Part shown: piece after piece, positions 51,130 to 59,738 of the stretch
How positions within the stretch are numbered: position 1 is the stretch's first letter
How the letters are laid out: each line of letters starts with the position of its first letter
Source: Mycolicibacterium parafortuitum
GTDB lineage: Bacteria; Actinomycetota; Actinomycetes; Mycobacteriales; Mycobacteriaceae
DNA: 64,000 bases
Direction: 5' to 3'
Assembly (NCBI RefSeq): GCF_002086815.1
Contig: NZ_MVID01000022.1
Location: 49,760-113,759, forward strand
Translations under genes and position numbers: made by a program
The notes under the pieces: model-generated
The model's database searches: none
Seen by the model: the letters and a program-made list of their open reading frames with translations, nothing else
What the model was told of the DNA's origin: nothing

Positions 51130-52554
51130 CTACGCCGGTGGTAGCGCGGTGTCCACGGTGGTCGCGGCGGGCAACCCGCACGCCTGCCGCAGCTCGTCGA
51201 AGGCGTGCACCATCGCATCGGTCGACTCATGCGGTTCGGCGAACGTGCGATCGTCGGAGAGCACCGCGATGTCGAGTTGGTCGACGTAGCTCCACACTGT
51301 CATGTTGAACGCGCTGCCCGCCGAAAGCACACCGACGGAATAGATCTCGCTGACCGGGGCGCCGCCGATGTGGCCACGCTGTCTCGGCCCTGGGACGTTC
51401 GAAATCGCGACGTTCATCAGCCGGTTGTGGTCGGCGCGTTTGGCCTGTGCCTTGAACAATGCGGGCGCCAACGGTGGCGGAAGGTACTCCAGCAGTCGCC
51501 CCTGCAGTGTCGGGCCCAGCAGGTCGTTGGTCTCCTTGGCGCGCGTGGACGCCACCGAGGTCAGCTTCACCCGCTCCATCGGGTCGGGCATGTGCACCGG
51601 CAGAGACACCATCATCCCGCCGATCTCGTTGCCGGTGATCCGCTCGGTCGACCGGTCCGTGCTCACCGGTACCGTCGCCAGGATCGGTCGGTCGGCGTGA
51701 CCGTCGTACCGCAGCATCAGCTCACGCAGTCCGCCCGCGGCCACAGCCAGTACGACATCGTTGAACGTCACCCCGAGGTGTTTGGCGGTTTCTTTCACCT
51801 CGGCCAGCGACAGCGTCGCGGTGGCGAAGGTCCGTACCGGGGACACCACGTGGTTCAGGAACGTCGGCGGGGCGTTGAACGGCTTGGCCAGATCGGCCAC
51901 CTTGCGGCGCTCCTTCGAACGCCTGCGCAGCCGGACCACCCCGCGCGCGATGTCGGAGATCAGCCCGGGTAGCTCGGCGATGTTCTGAAAATGATCACGC
52001 TGGGCCTCCCACAGCAGGTCCCCGGGGGACGGCTCCTCGCAGGCCTGCAGCGGTTCGTCGCGTTCATCCTGGGGCGCGTCGACCAGATCCATGAGTCGCG
52101 CAAGCAGATTCGCCGATGCGACGCCGTCGGCGAGGGTGTGGTGCACCTTGCCGATCAACGCGAACCGGTCGGCCGCCAGGCCTTCTGCGAAGTGGAACTC
52201 CCACAGCGGCCTGCTGCGGTCCAGCGGTGTGCTGGCGATCTGGCCGATCACCGCGTCGAGTTCGCGACGCCCACCCGGAGCCGGGACACGGACCCGCCGC
52301 AGGTGGTAGTCCAAGTCGACCGGGCAGTCCTGCATCCACATCGGATGGTGCAGCCGCCACGGGATGTCGACCAGCCGGTATCGCAGCGGATCGAGCAGAT
52401 GCAGTCGCCGGGCGATGGTCTGGCGGAACACCTCGAATCCGAAGTCGCCGTCGAACTCTGAGGTGTCGATGACGGCGACCTTGAGGGTGTGGGTGTGCAG
52501 GTTCGGGGTCTCGCTGTACAACAGCATGGCGTCCATGCCGTTGAGTCGCTTCAT
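51130..52554 (-). CDS. Wax ester synthase/diacylglycerol acyltransferase (WS/DGAT, Rv1425-like)
   Basis: A 474-residue WS/DGAT that esterifies acyl-CoA to diacylglycerol or alcohols for storage lipid. The catalytic HHxxxDG motif is KVHHTLADGVAS (His138, His139, Asp143). The second-domain blocks are TFNDVVLAVAAGGLRELML and NVAISNVPGPRQRGHIGG. MKRLNGMDAMLLYSETPN is the standard family start and fixes the ATG; a GTG six codons upstream is less likely. It follows the phosphotransferase gene by 54 bases and is the end of the P450 operon or its own unit. Confidence 0.9.
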   Translation of the reverse strand: MKRLNGMDAMLLYSETPNLHTHTLKVAVIDTSEFDGDFGFEVFRQTIARRLHLLDPLRYRLVDIPWRLHHPMWMQDCPVDLDYHLRRVRVPAPGGRRELDAVIGQIASTPLDRSRPLWEFHFAEGLAADRFALIGKVHHTLADGVASANLLARLMDLVDAPQDERDEPLQACEEPSPGDLLWEAQRDHFQNIAELPGLISDIARGVVRLRRRSKERRKVADLAKPFNAPPTFLNHVVSPVRTFATATLSLAEVKETAKHLGVTFNDVVLAVAAGGLRELMLRYDGHADRPILATVPVSTDRSTERITGNEIGGMMVSLPVHMPDPMERVKLTSVASTRAKETNDLLGPTLQGRLLEYLPPPLAPALFKAQAKRADHNRLMNVAISNVPGPRQRGHIGGAPVSEIYSVGVLSAGSAFNMTVWSYVDQLDIAVLSDDRTFAEPHESTDAMVHAFDELRQACGLPAATTVDTALPPA

Positions 52555-52608
52555 GGTCAACCATGCAACCACCCGGTCGACATGATCACCGTCGATTCGC
52601 CGAATGCG

Positions 52609-53682
52609 TCAGCCGCAGAGCGTCTCGAGCGCCTCGCGGGTGTCCAGGTCGATGAACGCCGAGGCGTAGCGCTGGGCGAACGCCAGGCAGATGTCCGCCC
52701 GCTGCCACGCATCACCGCCGGACAGCGTCGCCATCCAGATCGCCAGCCCGTGGGCCACCGACGCCCGGTAGCCCAGCCAGATGTCCTGCTGCGTCGGTAG
52801 TTCGGCGGCGGGCAGTCGCAGCGCACCGAGGTACTCGTCGATCAGGTCGCGTTCGGCGGCGCGTCTGTCGTCGATCGTGAGCGCACCCTGAAGGAAATAC
52901 CCGAGGTCCAGCGAGAAGCTTCCCCGCCGCACCATCTGCCAATCCAGGAAGCCGACCGTGCCGTCCGGGAGCACGTAGGTGTTCCCGATGTGCGGATCGC
53001 CGTGCAGCAGTGTCGGCACCGAGGCGGTCAGCGAGCCGATGTAGCGCGCCCACACGTCGACGAACAGATCCTTTCCGCTCATCGCCAGGATCTCGCCGGA
53101 CACCGAGTCGCCGAGCCGCTCGTGCGCGATGTCCAGTTGGGCGTACTCCAGGCCCTCGAACGCGACGAACGGCTCGACCCAGCCGAGGCCGGGGTTGCCG
53201 GTGAGCCTTTCGCCCCAGTGCTCGCTGTGCAACCGTGCCAGGCCGCGGACTCCGGCGGCGACCTGCTCCACGGTCATCGGGCGGGTCGAGTCACGCGGGT
53301 CGGCGCCCCTGGCGACGACGTCCTCCATGATCATCAGGAAGTCGCGGCGACTCTCGTCGACGATCGCGGTGTACACCGTGGGATGGTCCAGCGGCAGGTT
53401 CGCCCCCGACAGGAAAAGCCGCGGCTCGTGGTACAGACCGCTGGTCAGCGCGACGAGGTCGGCGTGTTCGGGATCGACCGCCTTGGCGAACACCGTCGCC
53501 GGGCCGGAGCCTGCCGCGTAGCTCAACGCCAGCCGGGCCCGGCGATTGGTGCCGTCGTCACGCAGGGCGACGGTGACGCCGCCGACTTCGGCTCCCGGAA
53601 AATGGTGCGCGAGAGCCGAAGTCATCCACTCAGGGGAGATCTCGTCCCAGCCCTGCGGGATCGAGAGCTCGGGTGCGGTCAT
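52609..53682 (-). CDS. Aminoglycoside-phosphotransferase-like kinase
   Basis: A 357-residue APH/ecdysteroid-kinase-like protein. The catalytic loop is LLHGDPHIGNTYVLPDG, and the metal motif is VGFLDWQMVRRG. The N-lobe has a VFAKAVDP Lys and MIMEDVVARGADP as hinge. Such kinases phosphorylate small hydroxyl compounds. The gene lies six bases after a mycofactocin-type SDR and downstream of a P450, so phosphorylation of a hydroxylated lipid is an inference. No resistance role is suggested. Confidence 0.85.
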   Translation of the reverse strand: MTAPELSIPQGWDEISPEWMTSALAHHFPGAEVGGVTVALRDDGTNRRARLALSYAAGSGPATVFAKAVDPEHADLVALTSGLYHEPRLFLSGANLPLDHPTVYTAIVDESRRDFLMIMEDVVARGADPRDSTRPMTVEQVAAGVRGLARLHSEHWGERLTGNPGLGWVEPFVAFEGLEYAQLDIAHERLGDSVSGEILAMSGKDLFVDVWARYIGSLTASVPTLLHGDPHIGNTYVLPDGTVGFLDWQMVRRGSFSLDLGYFLQGALTIDDRRAAERDLIDEYLGALRLPAAELPTQQDIWLGYRASVAHGLAIWMATLSGGDAWQRADICLAFAQRYASAFIDLDTREALETLCG

Positions 53683-53688
53683 CGACGT

Positions 53689-54528
53689 CTACTTCAGGCA
53701 GCTGCCGCCGTCGACCGGCAGCGTGACACCGGTGATGAAGCGGGCCTCGTCGGAGGCCAGGAACAGCACCGCGTTGGCGATGTCCTCGGGCTCCACCCAG
53801 CCGATCGGCAGCGTGTGCATCAGCTGCGCGACGATCTTCATGTCGTCGGCGGTCGGGTTCTCCAGGTCGGGTCGGAACAGCTTCATCGTGCCCTCGTTCA
53901 TGTAGAGCGGGGTGTTCACGTTCGTCGGGTGCACCGAGTTGACCCGGATGTTCTGGGCGCCGAGTTCGACGGCGAAGGTGCGCATCAGGCCGACGACGCC
54001 GTGCTTGGCCGCGATGTAGTGGCCGGTGTGCGGGTAGGCCTTCAGGCCGCCGACCGAGCTGGTCAGGATGATCGATCCGCCACGCCCGCCTTCGAGGATG
54101 TGCGGCACACCGGCTTTCACCGTCTTCCACACGCCGCTGAGATTCACGTCGATCATCGCGTTCCAGTCCTCTTCGCTGGTCTTGTCCAGCGTCTGACCTC
54201 CGTTGCCAATGCCGGCGTTGGCCACGATGATGTCGAGCCGGCCGAACTCCTCGACACCGGCGTCGACGGCGGCCTTCAGCGCGTCGTAGTCACGGACGTC
54301 GACCTCGGCGGTGTAGATCCGGCGGCCCGCGTTCTTGACCAAATCCGCGGTCTCGGCCAGGTCCTCGGGAGTGGAGGCGGCGATCTTGTCGACGGTTTCG
54401 ACCTGCCTGCAGATGTCGACCGCGATGATGTCGGCGCCCTCCTGCGCCATCCTTACCGCGTGCGCGCGGCCCTGCCCGCGTGCCGCACCGGTGATGAAAG
54501 CGACCTTGCCTTCTACGCGTCCTGCCAT
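53689..54528 (-). CDS. Mycofactocin-dependent SDR (carveol dehydrogenase-like)
   Basis: A 279-residue SDR of the group whose NAD stays bound and is reoxidised through mycofactocin. The signature is FITGAARGQGRAHAVRMAQEGADIIAVDIC followed by the characteristic 25-residue insertion (QVETVDKIAASTPEDLAETADLV). The active site is ILTSSVGGLKAYPHTGHYIAAK, with Ser, Tyr and Lys. It would oxidise an alcohol made by the P450 48 bases upstream. The subgroup is recognised from memory of mycobacterial sequences. Confidence 0.88.
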   Translation of the reverse strand: MAGRVEGKVAFITGAARGQGRAHAVRMAQEGADIIAVDICRQVETVDKIAASTPEDLAETADLVKNAGRRIYTAEVDVRDYDALKAAVDAGVEEFGRLDIIVANAGIGNGGQTLDKTSEEDWNAMIDVNLSGVWKTVKAGVPHILEGGRGGSIILTSSVGGLKAYPHTGHYIAAKHGVVGLMRTFAVELGAQNIRVNSVHPTNVNTPLYMNEGTMKLFRPDLENPTADDMKIVAQLMHTLPIGWVEPEDIANAVLFLASDEARFITGVTLPVDGGSCLK

Positions 54529-54576
54529 GGGTGTCAGTCCTTAAGTGGTGGTGGGTGTTTCGCTGATGGATGCAGA

Positions 54577-55782
54577 TCAGATGAACGTCGGCATGGATTC
54601 CCAGCCGCGGACGGCTGTGGTCTGGGACGGTTTGGCGTTCGCCCAGTCGACGTCCCAGGTCGGGAATCGCTTCAGGATTTCTTCGAGGGCGACCTTGCCC
54701 TCCAGGCGGGCCAGCGCGTTACCCATGCAGAAGTGGGTTCCCGCGCCGAAGGTCATGTGCGACCGCAGTTCCCGATGGATGTCGAAGACGTCGCCGTTGG
54801 GCGGGAACCGGCGGTGGTCGCGGTTCGCGGCCCCGACCAGCATGAGCATTGCCGAGCCCGCCGGCACCGTCTGGCCGTGGTACTCGACGTCGCGCGTCAC
54901 GTAGCGGGCGATCTGCAGCGCCGGCGGCTCCCAGCGCAGGATCTCCTCGATCGCCGCCGGGATCAATGCGGGATTCTCCGCGAGCTCGCGGCGCTGGTCC
55001 GGGTAATCGGCGAGAGTCTTGCCCGCCCAACCGATCAGGCGGGTGGTGGTCTCGCTGCCCGCGGTCGCGATGACCGTCAGGTACATCAACAATTCCTCGC
55101 GGCTCAACCGGCGTACGGTGCCGGTCTCGTCCTCGAACTCGGCGTTGAGCAGGTCGGTCATGATGTCGTCGGACGGATGTTCGGTGCGGTAGTCGATGAA
55201 CTCCGCGAACACCTCGCCGGTGGCCATCAGGTCGACCGTATCGCCTTGCAGGGTCGCCTCGCCGTGGTCGGTGACGCGCCGTTGGTCCTCTTCGGGGATG
55301 CCCAGCAGCATGCCGATCACACGCATCGGCATCTGGTTGCCGAGATCCTTGACGAAGTCGAAGTTGCCGGTACCCATGACCGGATCCAGGCAGCGGGAGG
55401 TGAACTCGCGGATCTGCGGTTCGAGCGCCTGCACCTTGCGCGGGGTGAACACCCGCGACAGCAGATTTCGGTGGATGTTGTGGATCGGCGGGTCTTCGAA
55501 GATCAGTGTGCCGGGCGGAATCTCCATGCCGGACTTGATGATCTCCAGCAGAGCGCCCCGGCCGGAGATGAAGGTCTCGTGGTCGATGACCCCTTTGTTG
55601 ACGTCCTCGTAGCGGCTGAGCGCATAGAAGTCGTGCTTGTCGTTGTAGTACAGCGGAGCCTCCTCGCGGAGGCGGGCGAACACCGCGTACGGGTTCATGT
55701 TGAGGTCGACGCTGTAGGGGTCGTAGTACAACTCGTCGGTGGCGGAGTCCTGCACGTCGGAGTCGTCAGCGCTGATCGTCAC
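54577..55782 (-). CDS. Cytochrome P450
   Basis: A 401-residue P450. The I-helix is VIATAGSETTTRLIGW, the ExxR is in AIEEILRWEPPA, and the haem loop is MTFGAGTHFCMGNALARLE with C352. LIFEDPPIHNIHRNLLSRVFTPRKV is the conserved C-helix region. The GTG start follows AGAGGG. It has no adjacent ferredoxin, so it may use the ferredoxins at 16790 or 38339. It leads an operon with a mycofactocin SDR and a kinase. Its promoter holds two exact 16-bp direct repeats. Confidence 0.92.
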   Translation of the reverse strand: MTISADDSDVQDSATDELYYDPYSVDLNMNPYAVFARLREEAPLYYNDKHDFYALSRYEDVNKGVIDHETFISGRGALLEIIKSGMEIPPGTLIFEDPPIHNIHRNLLSRVFTPRKVQALEPQIREFTSRCLDPVMGTGNFDFVKDLGNQMPMRVIGMLLGIPEEDQRRVTDHGEATLQGDTVDLMATGEVFAEFIDYRTEHPSDDIMTDLLNAEFEDETGTVRRLSREELLMYLTVIATAGSETTTRLIGWAGKTLADYPDQRRELAENPALIPAAIEEILRWEPPALQIARYVTRDVEYHGQTVPAGSAMLMLVGAANRDHRRFPPNGDVFDIHRELRSHMTFGAGTHFCMGNALARLEGKVALEEILKRFPTWDVDWANAKPSQTTAVRGWESMPTFI

Positions 55783-55805
55783 GGTTCCCTCTCGCTGGGA
55801 TCAGT

Positions 55806-55838
55806 CTTTTGCGTAAGACATGCTTTTGCGTAAGACAT
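55806..55838. promoter_or_regulatory. Two exact 16-bp direct repeats upstream of the P450 gene
   Basis: CTTTTGCGTAAGACAT occurs twice, 17 bases start to start. The first copy with its left neighbours also forms GTCTT-N6-AAGAC. A related TTTGTCTCACAACTG lies 14 bases further on. The repeats are 24 to 56 bases from the P450 start, the place for an operator or activator array. No such repeat was seen elsewhere in the window. Confidence 0.5.
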
Positions 55839-55999
55839 CGGGCTGCAATTTGTCTCACAACTGTGTCATCGGTGATACGCGAGTGTCAATGGCGAACTCG
55901 CTGAAGGCAATCGTGGCTCTCTGTTACAAAGAACCACGCTCTCGCAAAATCCGCGCAAGCGAGTTGCGCACGTGAGGGAGAGCAAGGACGTTCGAGTCC

Positions 56000-56036
56000 G
56001 AAAATATCGTTCTCGACGAGTTAAAGGGTGATTCTC
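56000..56036. promoter_or_regulatory. Degenerate shared operator after the tetR gene
   Basis: GAAAAT-ATC-GTTCTC (56000-56014) matches ten of twelve defined positions of the shared palindrome. An extra ATTCTC half-site lies at 56031-56036, exactly 22 bases after GTTCTC. It sits four bases outside the tetR stop codon and 220 bases upstream of the P450 start. The rest of the 257-base gap holds short, weak inverted repeats and no gene. Confidence 0.4.
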
Positions 56037-56039
56037 GCG

Positions 56040-56759
56040 CTATTCGGCGGCGAACCCGTGCGCGCAGAAGTCCCAGACCTCGTCCGCGGTGATCGGGTGG
56101 GCGGCGTTCTCGTCGGTGTCACCACTCGACTGGGCGACGAACATCACCGTCTGCATGGTCATCGCGGCCATCCGCTTCGGGTTGATGCCGGCGCGGAGCT
56201 GACCCGCTTCGCTGGCCTCTTCCATCAGCTCGGTGAGCAGGGCGAGCAGCGGCGCATGGGCCACCTTGACCTCGGACGGATGCGAGACCAGCAGGCGTGG
56301 AGCGAAGTCGGTGAACAGGGGGCGCTTGGCCGCCGGATCGGGTCGCGAGGACTCGAACAGCAGCTGGATCGCCACTTTCAGGCGCTCGATGGGTTCTTCT
56401 TCGCCCGACGTGGCAGCCCGGATCTGTTCGGCCGACCGGCTCAGCGCGTCCTCGAACAGGGCGAGCAGCAGCTCGTGCTTACCGTCGAACTGCAGGTAGA
56501 AGCTGCGCAGCGACTGCCGCGACCGATCCACGACCTCCTGGACGGTGAAGTCGGTACTACCCTTTTCGATGATGATGGCCTGCGCGGCGTCGAGGAAACG
56601 CTGCACGCGCTGGGCGGCCCGCAGTTTGGCCGTCTTGATCGAACGTTCGACCGCACGCTGCTTCCACGCCGGTTCTTCGCTAGGCGTCGTCACCGGGGGC
56701 TCGGATGCAGGCCGGCTGGGGAGAACATGAACTGACTGTACCGGAGAACGTCTTGCCAT
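56040..56759 (-). CDS. TetR-family regulator with long N-terminal extension
   Basis: A 239-residue regulator. A Pro/Ser-rich lead and a basic helix (AWKQRAVERSIKTAKLRAAQRVQ) precede the HTH at about residues 52-98 (IIEKGSTDFTVQEVVDRSRQSLRSFYLQFDGKHELL). The ligand domain is helical. It is divergent from a crotonase gene, and operator copies lie on both sides (56816-56830 and 56000-56014). This makes it the best candidate for the regulator that recognises GAGAAT-N3-ATTCTC. Confidence 0.86.
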   Translation of the reverse strand: MARRSPVQSVHVLPSRPASEPPVTTPSEEPAWKQRAVERSIKTAKLRAAQRVQRFLDAAQAIIIEKGSTDFTVQEVVDRSRQSLRSFYLQFDGKHELLLALFEDALSRSAEQIRAATSGEEEPIERLKVAIQLLFESSRPDPAAKRPLFTDFAPRLLVSHPSEVKVAHAPLLALLTELMEEASEAGQLRAGINPKRMAAMTMQTVMFVAQSSGDTDENAAHPITADEVWDFCAHGFAAE

Positions 56760-56815
56760 AGCGGCCGTCGACCCCCTCTCGGCGAGCGTGTCAGAGATTG
56801 TAACTTCCTCATCAC

Positions 56816-56830
56816 GAGAATAGTATTCTC
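56816..56830. promoter_or_regulatory. Shared operator between tetR and crotonase
   Basis: GAGAAT-AGT-ATTCTC is perfect. The centre TAGTAT fits a -10 hexamer on one strand and TACTAT on the other, so both divergent promoters could be covered by one dimer. It lies 57 bases before the tetR start and 98 before the crotonase start. ATTT follows the right half, as at 12531-12537. Confidence 0.62.
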
Positions 56831-56927
56831 ATTTCGGTGATAACAGAAGGCCCAAGTCTGGCCGTGCGGGCGTCGGGCCCACATAACCGCTGGCCAACCA
56901 TCGTCCCTCCGGAACCCGAGGACTGCC

Positions 56928-57710
56928 GTGTACATCGACTATGACGTCTCCGACAGGATCGCGACCATCACGCTGAACAGGCCCGAGGCTGCCAACGCGC
57001 AGAACCCCGAGCTGCTCGACGAGCTCGACGCGGCGTGGACTCGCGCTGCGGAGGACAGCGAGGTGTCGGTGATCGTGCTGCGCGCGAACGGCAAGCACTT
57101 CTCCGCGGGACACGATCTGCGCGGCGGCGGGCCCGTCCCGGACAAGATCACGCTGGAGTTCATCATCCAGCACGAGGCCAAGCGCTACCTGGAGTACACG
57201 CTGCGCTGGCGCAATGTGCCGAAGCCGTCCATCGCCGCGGTGCAGGGCCGGTGTATCTCCGGCGGCCTGCTGCTGTGCTGGCCGTGCGACCTGATCATCG
57301 CCTCCGATGACGCCCAGTTCTCCGACCCGGTGGTGTTGATGGGCATCGGCGGTGTCGAGTACCACGGGCACACGTGGGAACTCGGGCCGCGCAAGGCCAA
57401 GGAGATCCTGTTCACCGGCCGGGCGATGTCGGCCGACGAGGTCGCGGCAACCGGGATGGTCAACCGTGTGGTGCCGCGTGATCAGCTGGACGCCGAGACC
57501 AGGGCGCTGGCCGAGCAGATCGCCAAGATGCCGCCGTTCGCGTTGCGCCAGGCCAAGCGGGCGGTCAACCAGACCCTGGACGTCCAGGGCTTCTACGCCG
57601 CGATCCAGTCGGTGTTCGACGTACACCAGACCGGGCACGGCAACGCGCTGAGCGTGGGCGGCTGGCCGGTCCTGGTGAACCTCGAAGAGATGAAGGCCAA
57701 CATAAAGTAG
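56928..57710 (+). CDS. Crotonase-superfamily protein (EchA) without canonical glutamates
   Basis: A 260-residue crotonase. The oxyanion segments are HFSAGHDLRGG and QGRCISGGLLLCWPCDL. Positions equal to Glu144 and Glu164 are L115 and V135, so it is not a standard hydratase. FSDPVVLMGIGGVEYHGHTWELG is a motif of its own subgroup. C-C or thioester hydrolysis is possible. The GTG start (VYIDYDV) follows a GAGGA ribosome site. It is monocistronic, divergent from tetR, and ends before a strong bidirectional hairpin. Confidence 0.82.
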   Translation: MYIDYDVSDRIATITLNRPEAANAQNPELLDELDAAWTRAAEDSEVSVIVLRANGKHFSAGHDLRGGGPVPDKITLEFIIQHEAKRYLEYTLRWRNVPKPSIAAVQGRCISGGLLLCWPCDLIIASDDAQFSDPVVLMGIGGVEYHGHTWELGPRKAKEILFTGRAMSADEVAATGMVNRVVPRDQLDAETRALAEQIAKMPPFALRQAKRAVNQTLDVQGFYAAIQSVFDVHQTGHGNALSVGGWPVLVNLEEMKANIK

Positions 57711-57723
57711 GCCGAACCACTGG

Positions 57724-57783
57724 GCGAGCGTGCGTGTCCGCGGCCGACACGCGGGGGACAGCACGCACTTTGCGCACGCTCGC
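57724..57783. terminator. Bidirectional hairpin between convergent genes
   Basis: GCGAGCGTGCG (57724-57734) pairs perfectly with CGCACGCTCGC (57773-57783). Inside it GCGTGTC and GACACGC (57732-57752) form a second hairpin. It lies exactly in the 88-base gap between the convergent crotonase and acyl-CoA dehydrogenase genes and has no T tract. Its place and strength make it a terminator for both transcripts. Confidence 0.6.
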
Positions 57784-57798
57784 GCAAAAGGGAAAGGG

Positions 57799-58611
57799 CT
57801 ACAGCTGGGCGAGGCGGGGGACCGAGCCGCGGGCCCGCAGACCCGCTCCCGCCCTGCGGGTCAATTCCCGAGAGCTGCCGAGCAACCCGTCGAGCACCAG
57901 CGCGCGCTTGATGTGGTGCTGCAGATCGTGTTCCTCGGTGAAGCCGATACCGCCGAGCACCTGCTGGCAGTGCTTGGCCGCGGTGAGCGCGGCCTTGCCC
58001 GCGGCGGCCTTGGCGAGCAGCGAGCTCAGATCGGGATTGTCGGCGCTGGGCAGATTCAGCGTGGCCTCGGCGCCCTCGATCGCGACCAGCGTCTCGGCCA
58101 ATCGGTGCCGTACCGCCTGGAACGACGCGATCGGCTTGCCGAACTGCACCCGGTCCAGCGCATGTTGGCGCGCCAGGTTCAGCATCGCGCGCGCCGAGCC
58201 GACCAGCCACCAGCCGACGGCCATCCGCGCCTCGGCCACCCGGATCGGGTAGCCCTCCTCCTCGCGGCGAAGCGGCAGCCCGCTCAGCGTGGGGTCGGTG
58301 GCCTCGGCGCTGATCCGGTCCCACACCACCCAGGAGTTCCCGGCATAGGGGAGCGGAAGTTCCACGGTGTCGCCGATCGTGTTGCCGGTCGCGTGCAGCA
58401 CCACGTCGACGAGAGCCGATGCGTGCGAGCCGGTTTCGCCGAGCAGCCGGAACACCAGCGGCACCGCCACCTCGGGCATCTCCGAAAGCATGTCCGCCCA
58501 GCCCATCTCGGTCAGCGCGGCATCGAGCGCCGGACCCGACGAGGAGAGCATGCTCTTGCGCAGCGAGGCCTCGAGCATCTCGAGCGACGACTCGTCCATC
58601 TGGGCGGCCAT
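57799..58611 (-). CDS. Acyl-CoA dehydrogenase, small subunit of split enzyme
   Basis: A 270-residue shortened acyl-CoA dehydrogenase lacking the EPGAGSD beta-domain. It keeps DRVQFGKPIASFQAVRHRLAE and CQQVLGGIGFTEEHDLQHHIKRA. The ATG (MAAQMDESS) follows AAAGGAG by five bases. The large-subunit gene lies directly upstream, so an alpha2-beta2 enzyme is expected. In gene order it is the reverse of the pair at 18642-20529. It is the last gene of the Rieske operon. Confidence 0.85.
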   Translation of the reverse strand: MAAQMDESSLEMLEASLRKSMLSSSGPALDAALTEMGWADMLSEMPEVAVPLVFRLLGETGSHASALVDVVLHATGNTIGDTVELPLPYAGNSWVVWDRISAEATDPTLSGLPLRREEEGYPIRVAEARMAVGWWLVGSARAMLNLARQHALDRVQFGKPIASFQAVRHRLAETLVAIEGAEATLNLPSADNPDLSSLLAKAAAGKAALTAAKHCQQVLGGIGFTEEHDLQHHIKRALVLDGLLGSSRELTRRAGAGLRARGSVPRLAQL

Positions 58612-58613
58612 CC

Positions 58614-59738
58614 TCACTCCTTTCCGAGGTCGAGCAGTCGACGCGCGATGATGTTGCGTTGGACCTCGGCGGTACCGCCGTAGATCGTGGCCGCGCGCGA
58701 GTACAGGTATTCGGTGCGCCATTCGCCGTCGTCGAGCTCGATGGCGCCGGGCAGCAGGTCACGCACGGTGTCGTAGAGCCGCTGCTCGGCGCCGGCCAGC
58801 AGCACCTTGTCGATCGAGGTGTCCGGACCGAGCTTGTGGCCCTCGGCCAGCCGGTGCTGGGTCGCGCGGGACCGGCACCGCAGCGTGTGCAGCGCGAGAT
58901 AGACCTCGCCCATGTCCGAATCGATGCTCTGCCCTTGCCGTTTCACCTCGTCGACCAACGCGTCGAAGCGGGAGTAAAGATAGGCGATCCGTTGCCAGAA
59001 ACACGTCGAGCGTTCGTAGGGCAGCAGGTCCATCGCGAGCTGCCAGCCGTCGCCGACGTTGCCGAGCATCCGGTCGGCGTCGACCTCGACATCGTCGAAA
59101 TACACCTCGCAGAACTCGTCGACATCGTGCATGGTGCGCAGCGGGCGCACCGTGATCCCCGGGGTGTCCACGTCGACAAAGAACGCGGTGATCGCCTGGT
59201 GGTTGGGGGTGTCCGCGTCGCCGGTACGGGTCAGCAGCACGCATCGGTGCGAGAACTGGGCGAAACTCGTCCACACCTTCTGGCCGTTGATCACCCACTT
59301 GTCGCCCTTGAGCACCGCGCGCGTGGTCAGCGACGCCAGGTCGCTGCCCGATCCCGGCTCGGAAAAGCCCTGGCACCATTGCTCTTCACCGCTGAGCAGT
59401 CTGGGCACCATCTCCGCGGCGAGTTCAGGACGCGCGTAGTCGATCATCGTCGGCGCCAGCACTTCGAGCATCGAGTACGGACCCGGCTCGGCCAGCCGCC
59501 GGCCGACCACCTCCTCGCCGACGATGGCCCGCAGGATCACCGGACCGCCCAGTCCGCCAGCGTGTTCCGGCCATCCGTAACGGCTCCAGCCGGCGTCGTA
59601 CAGCGCCCGCTGCACCCTGGCGAACTGTTTGATGTGCGCCTGCAGGGAGTGATCGTCGCCGGGGGTCAGGTCGTTCTCGTCGAGCCACTTCCGCAGCTCC
59701 GTGCGGAACGTCGCGGGTTCGAAGAGATCGGTGCTCAT
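58614..59738 (-). CDS. Acyl-CoA dehydrogenase, large subunit of split enzyme
   Basis: A 374-residue acyl-CoA dehydrogenase. Motifs are WCQGFSEPGSGSDLASLTT, INGQKVWTSFAQ and the end TIYGGTAEVQRNIIARRLLDLG. The MCAD-type Glu position is Gly, and LLPYERSTCFW offers an alternative Glu. The ATG overlaps the NTF2-like stop by four bases. Together with the 270-residue partner it forms the third FadE system in the window, presumably for a later or different acyl-CoA in the Rieske-linked branch. Confidence 0.87.
   Translation of the reverse strand: MSTDLFEPATFRTELRKWLDENDLTPGDDHSLQAHIKQFARVQRALYDAGWSRYGWPEHAGGLGGPVILRAIVGEEVVGRRLAEPGPYSMLEVLAPTMIDYARPELAAEMVPRLLSGEEQWCQGFSEPGSGSDLASLTTRAVLKGDKWVINGQKVWTSFAQFSHRCVLLTRTGDADTPNHQAITAFFVDVDTPGITVRPLRTMHDVDEFCEVYFDDVEVDADRMLGNVGDGWQLAMDLLPYERSTCFWQRIAYLYSRFDALVDEVKRQGQSIDSDMGEVYLALHTLRCRSRATQHRLAEGHKLGPDTSIDKVLLAGAEQRLYDTVRDLLPGAIELDDGEWRTEYLYSRAATIYGGTAEVQRNIIARRLLDLGKE

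Noticed and set aside
52609..53682. Antibiotic resistance kinase
   Set aside because: The HGDPHIGN and LDWQ motifs are common to a wide kinase family, and the setting beside a P450 and SDR points to metabolism.
52990..55833. Plus-strand open frame of 947 codons across the P450, SDR and kinase genes
   Set aside because: It lies opposite three genes with intact catalytic motifs. Its length only reflects GC-rich codon bias.
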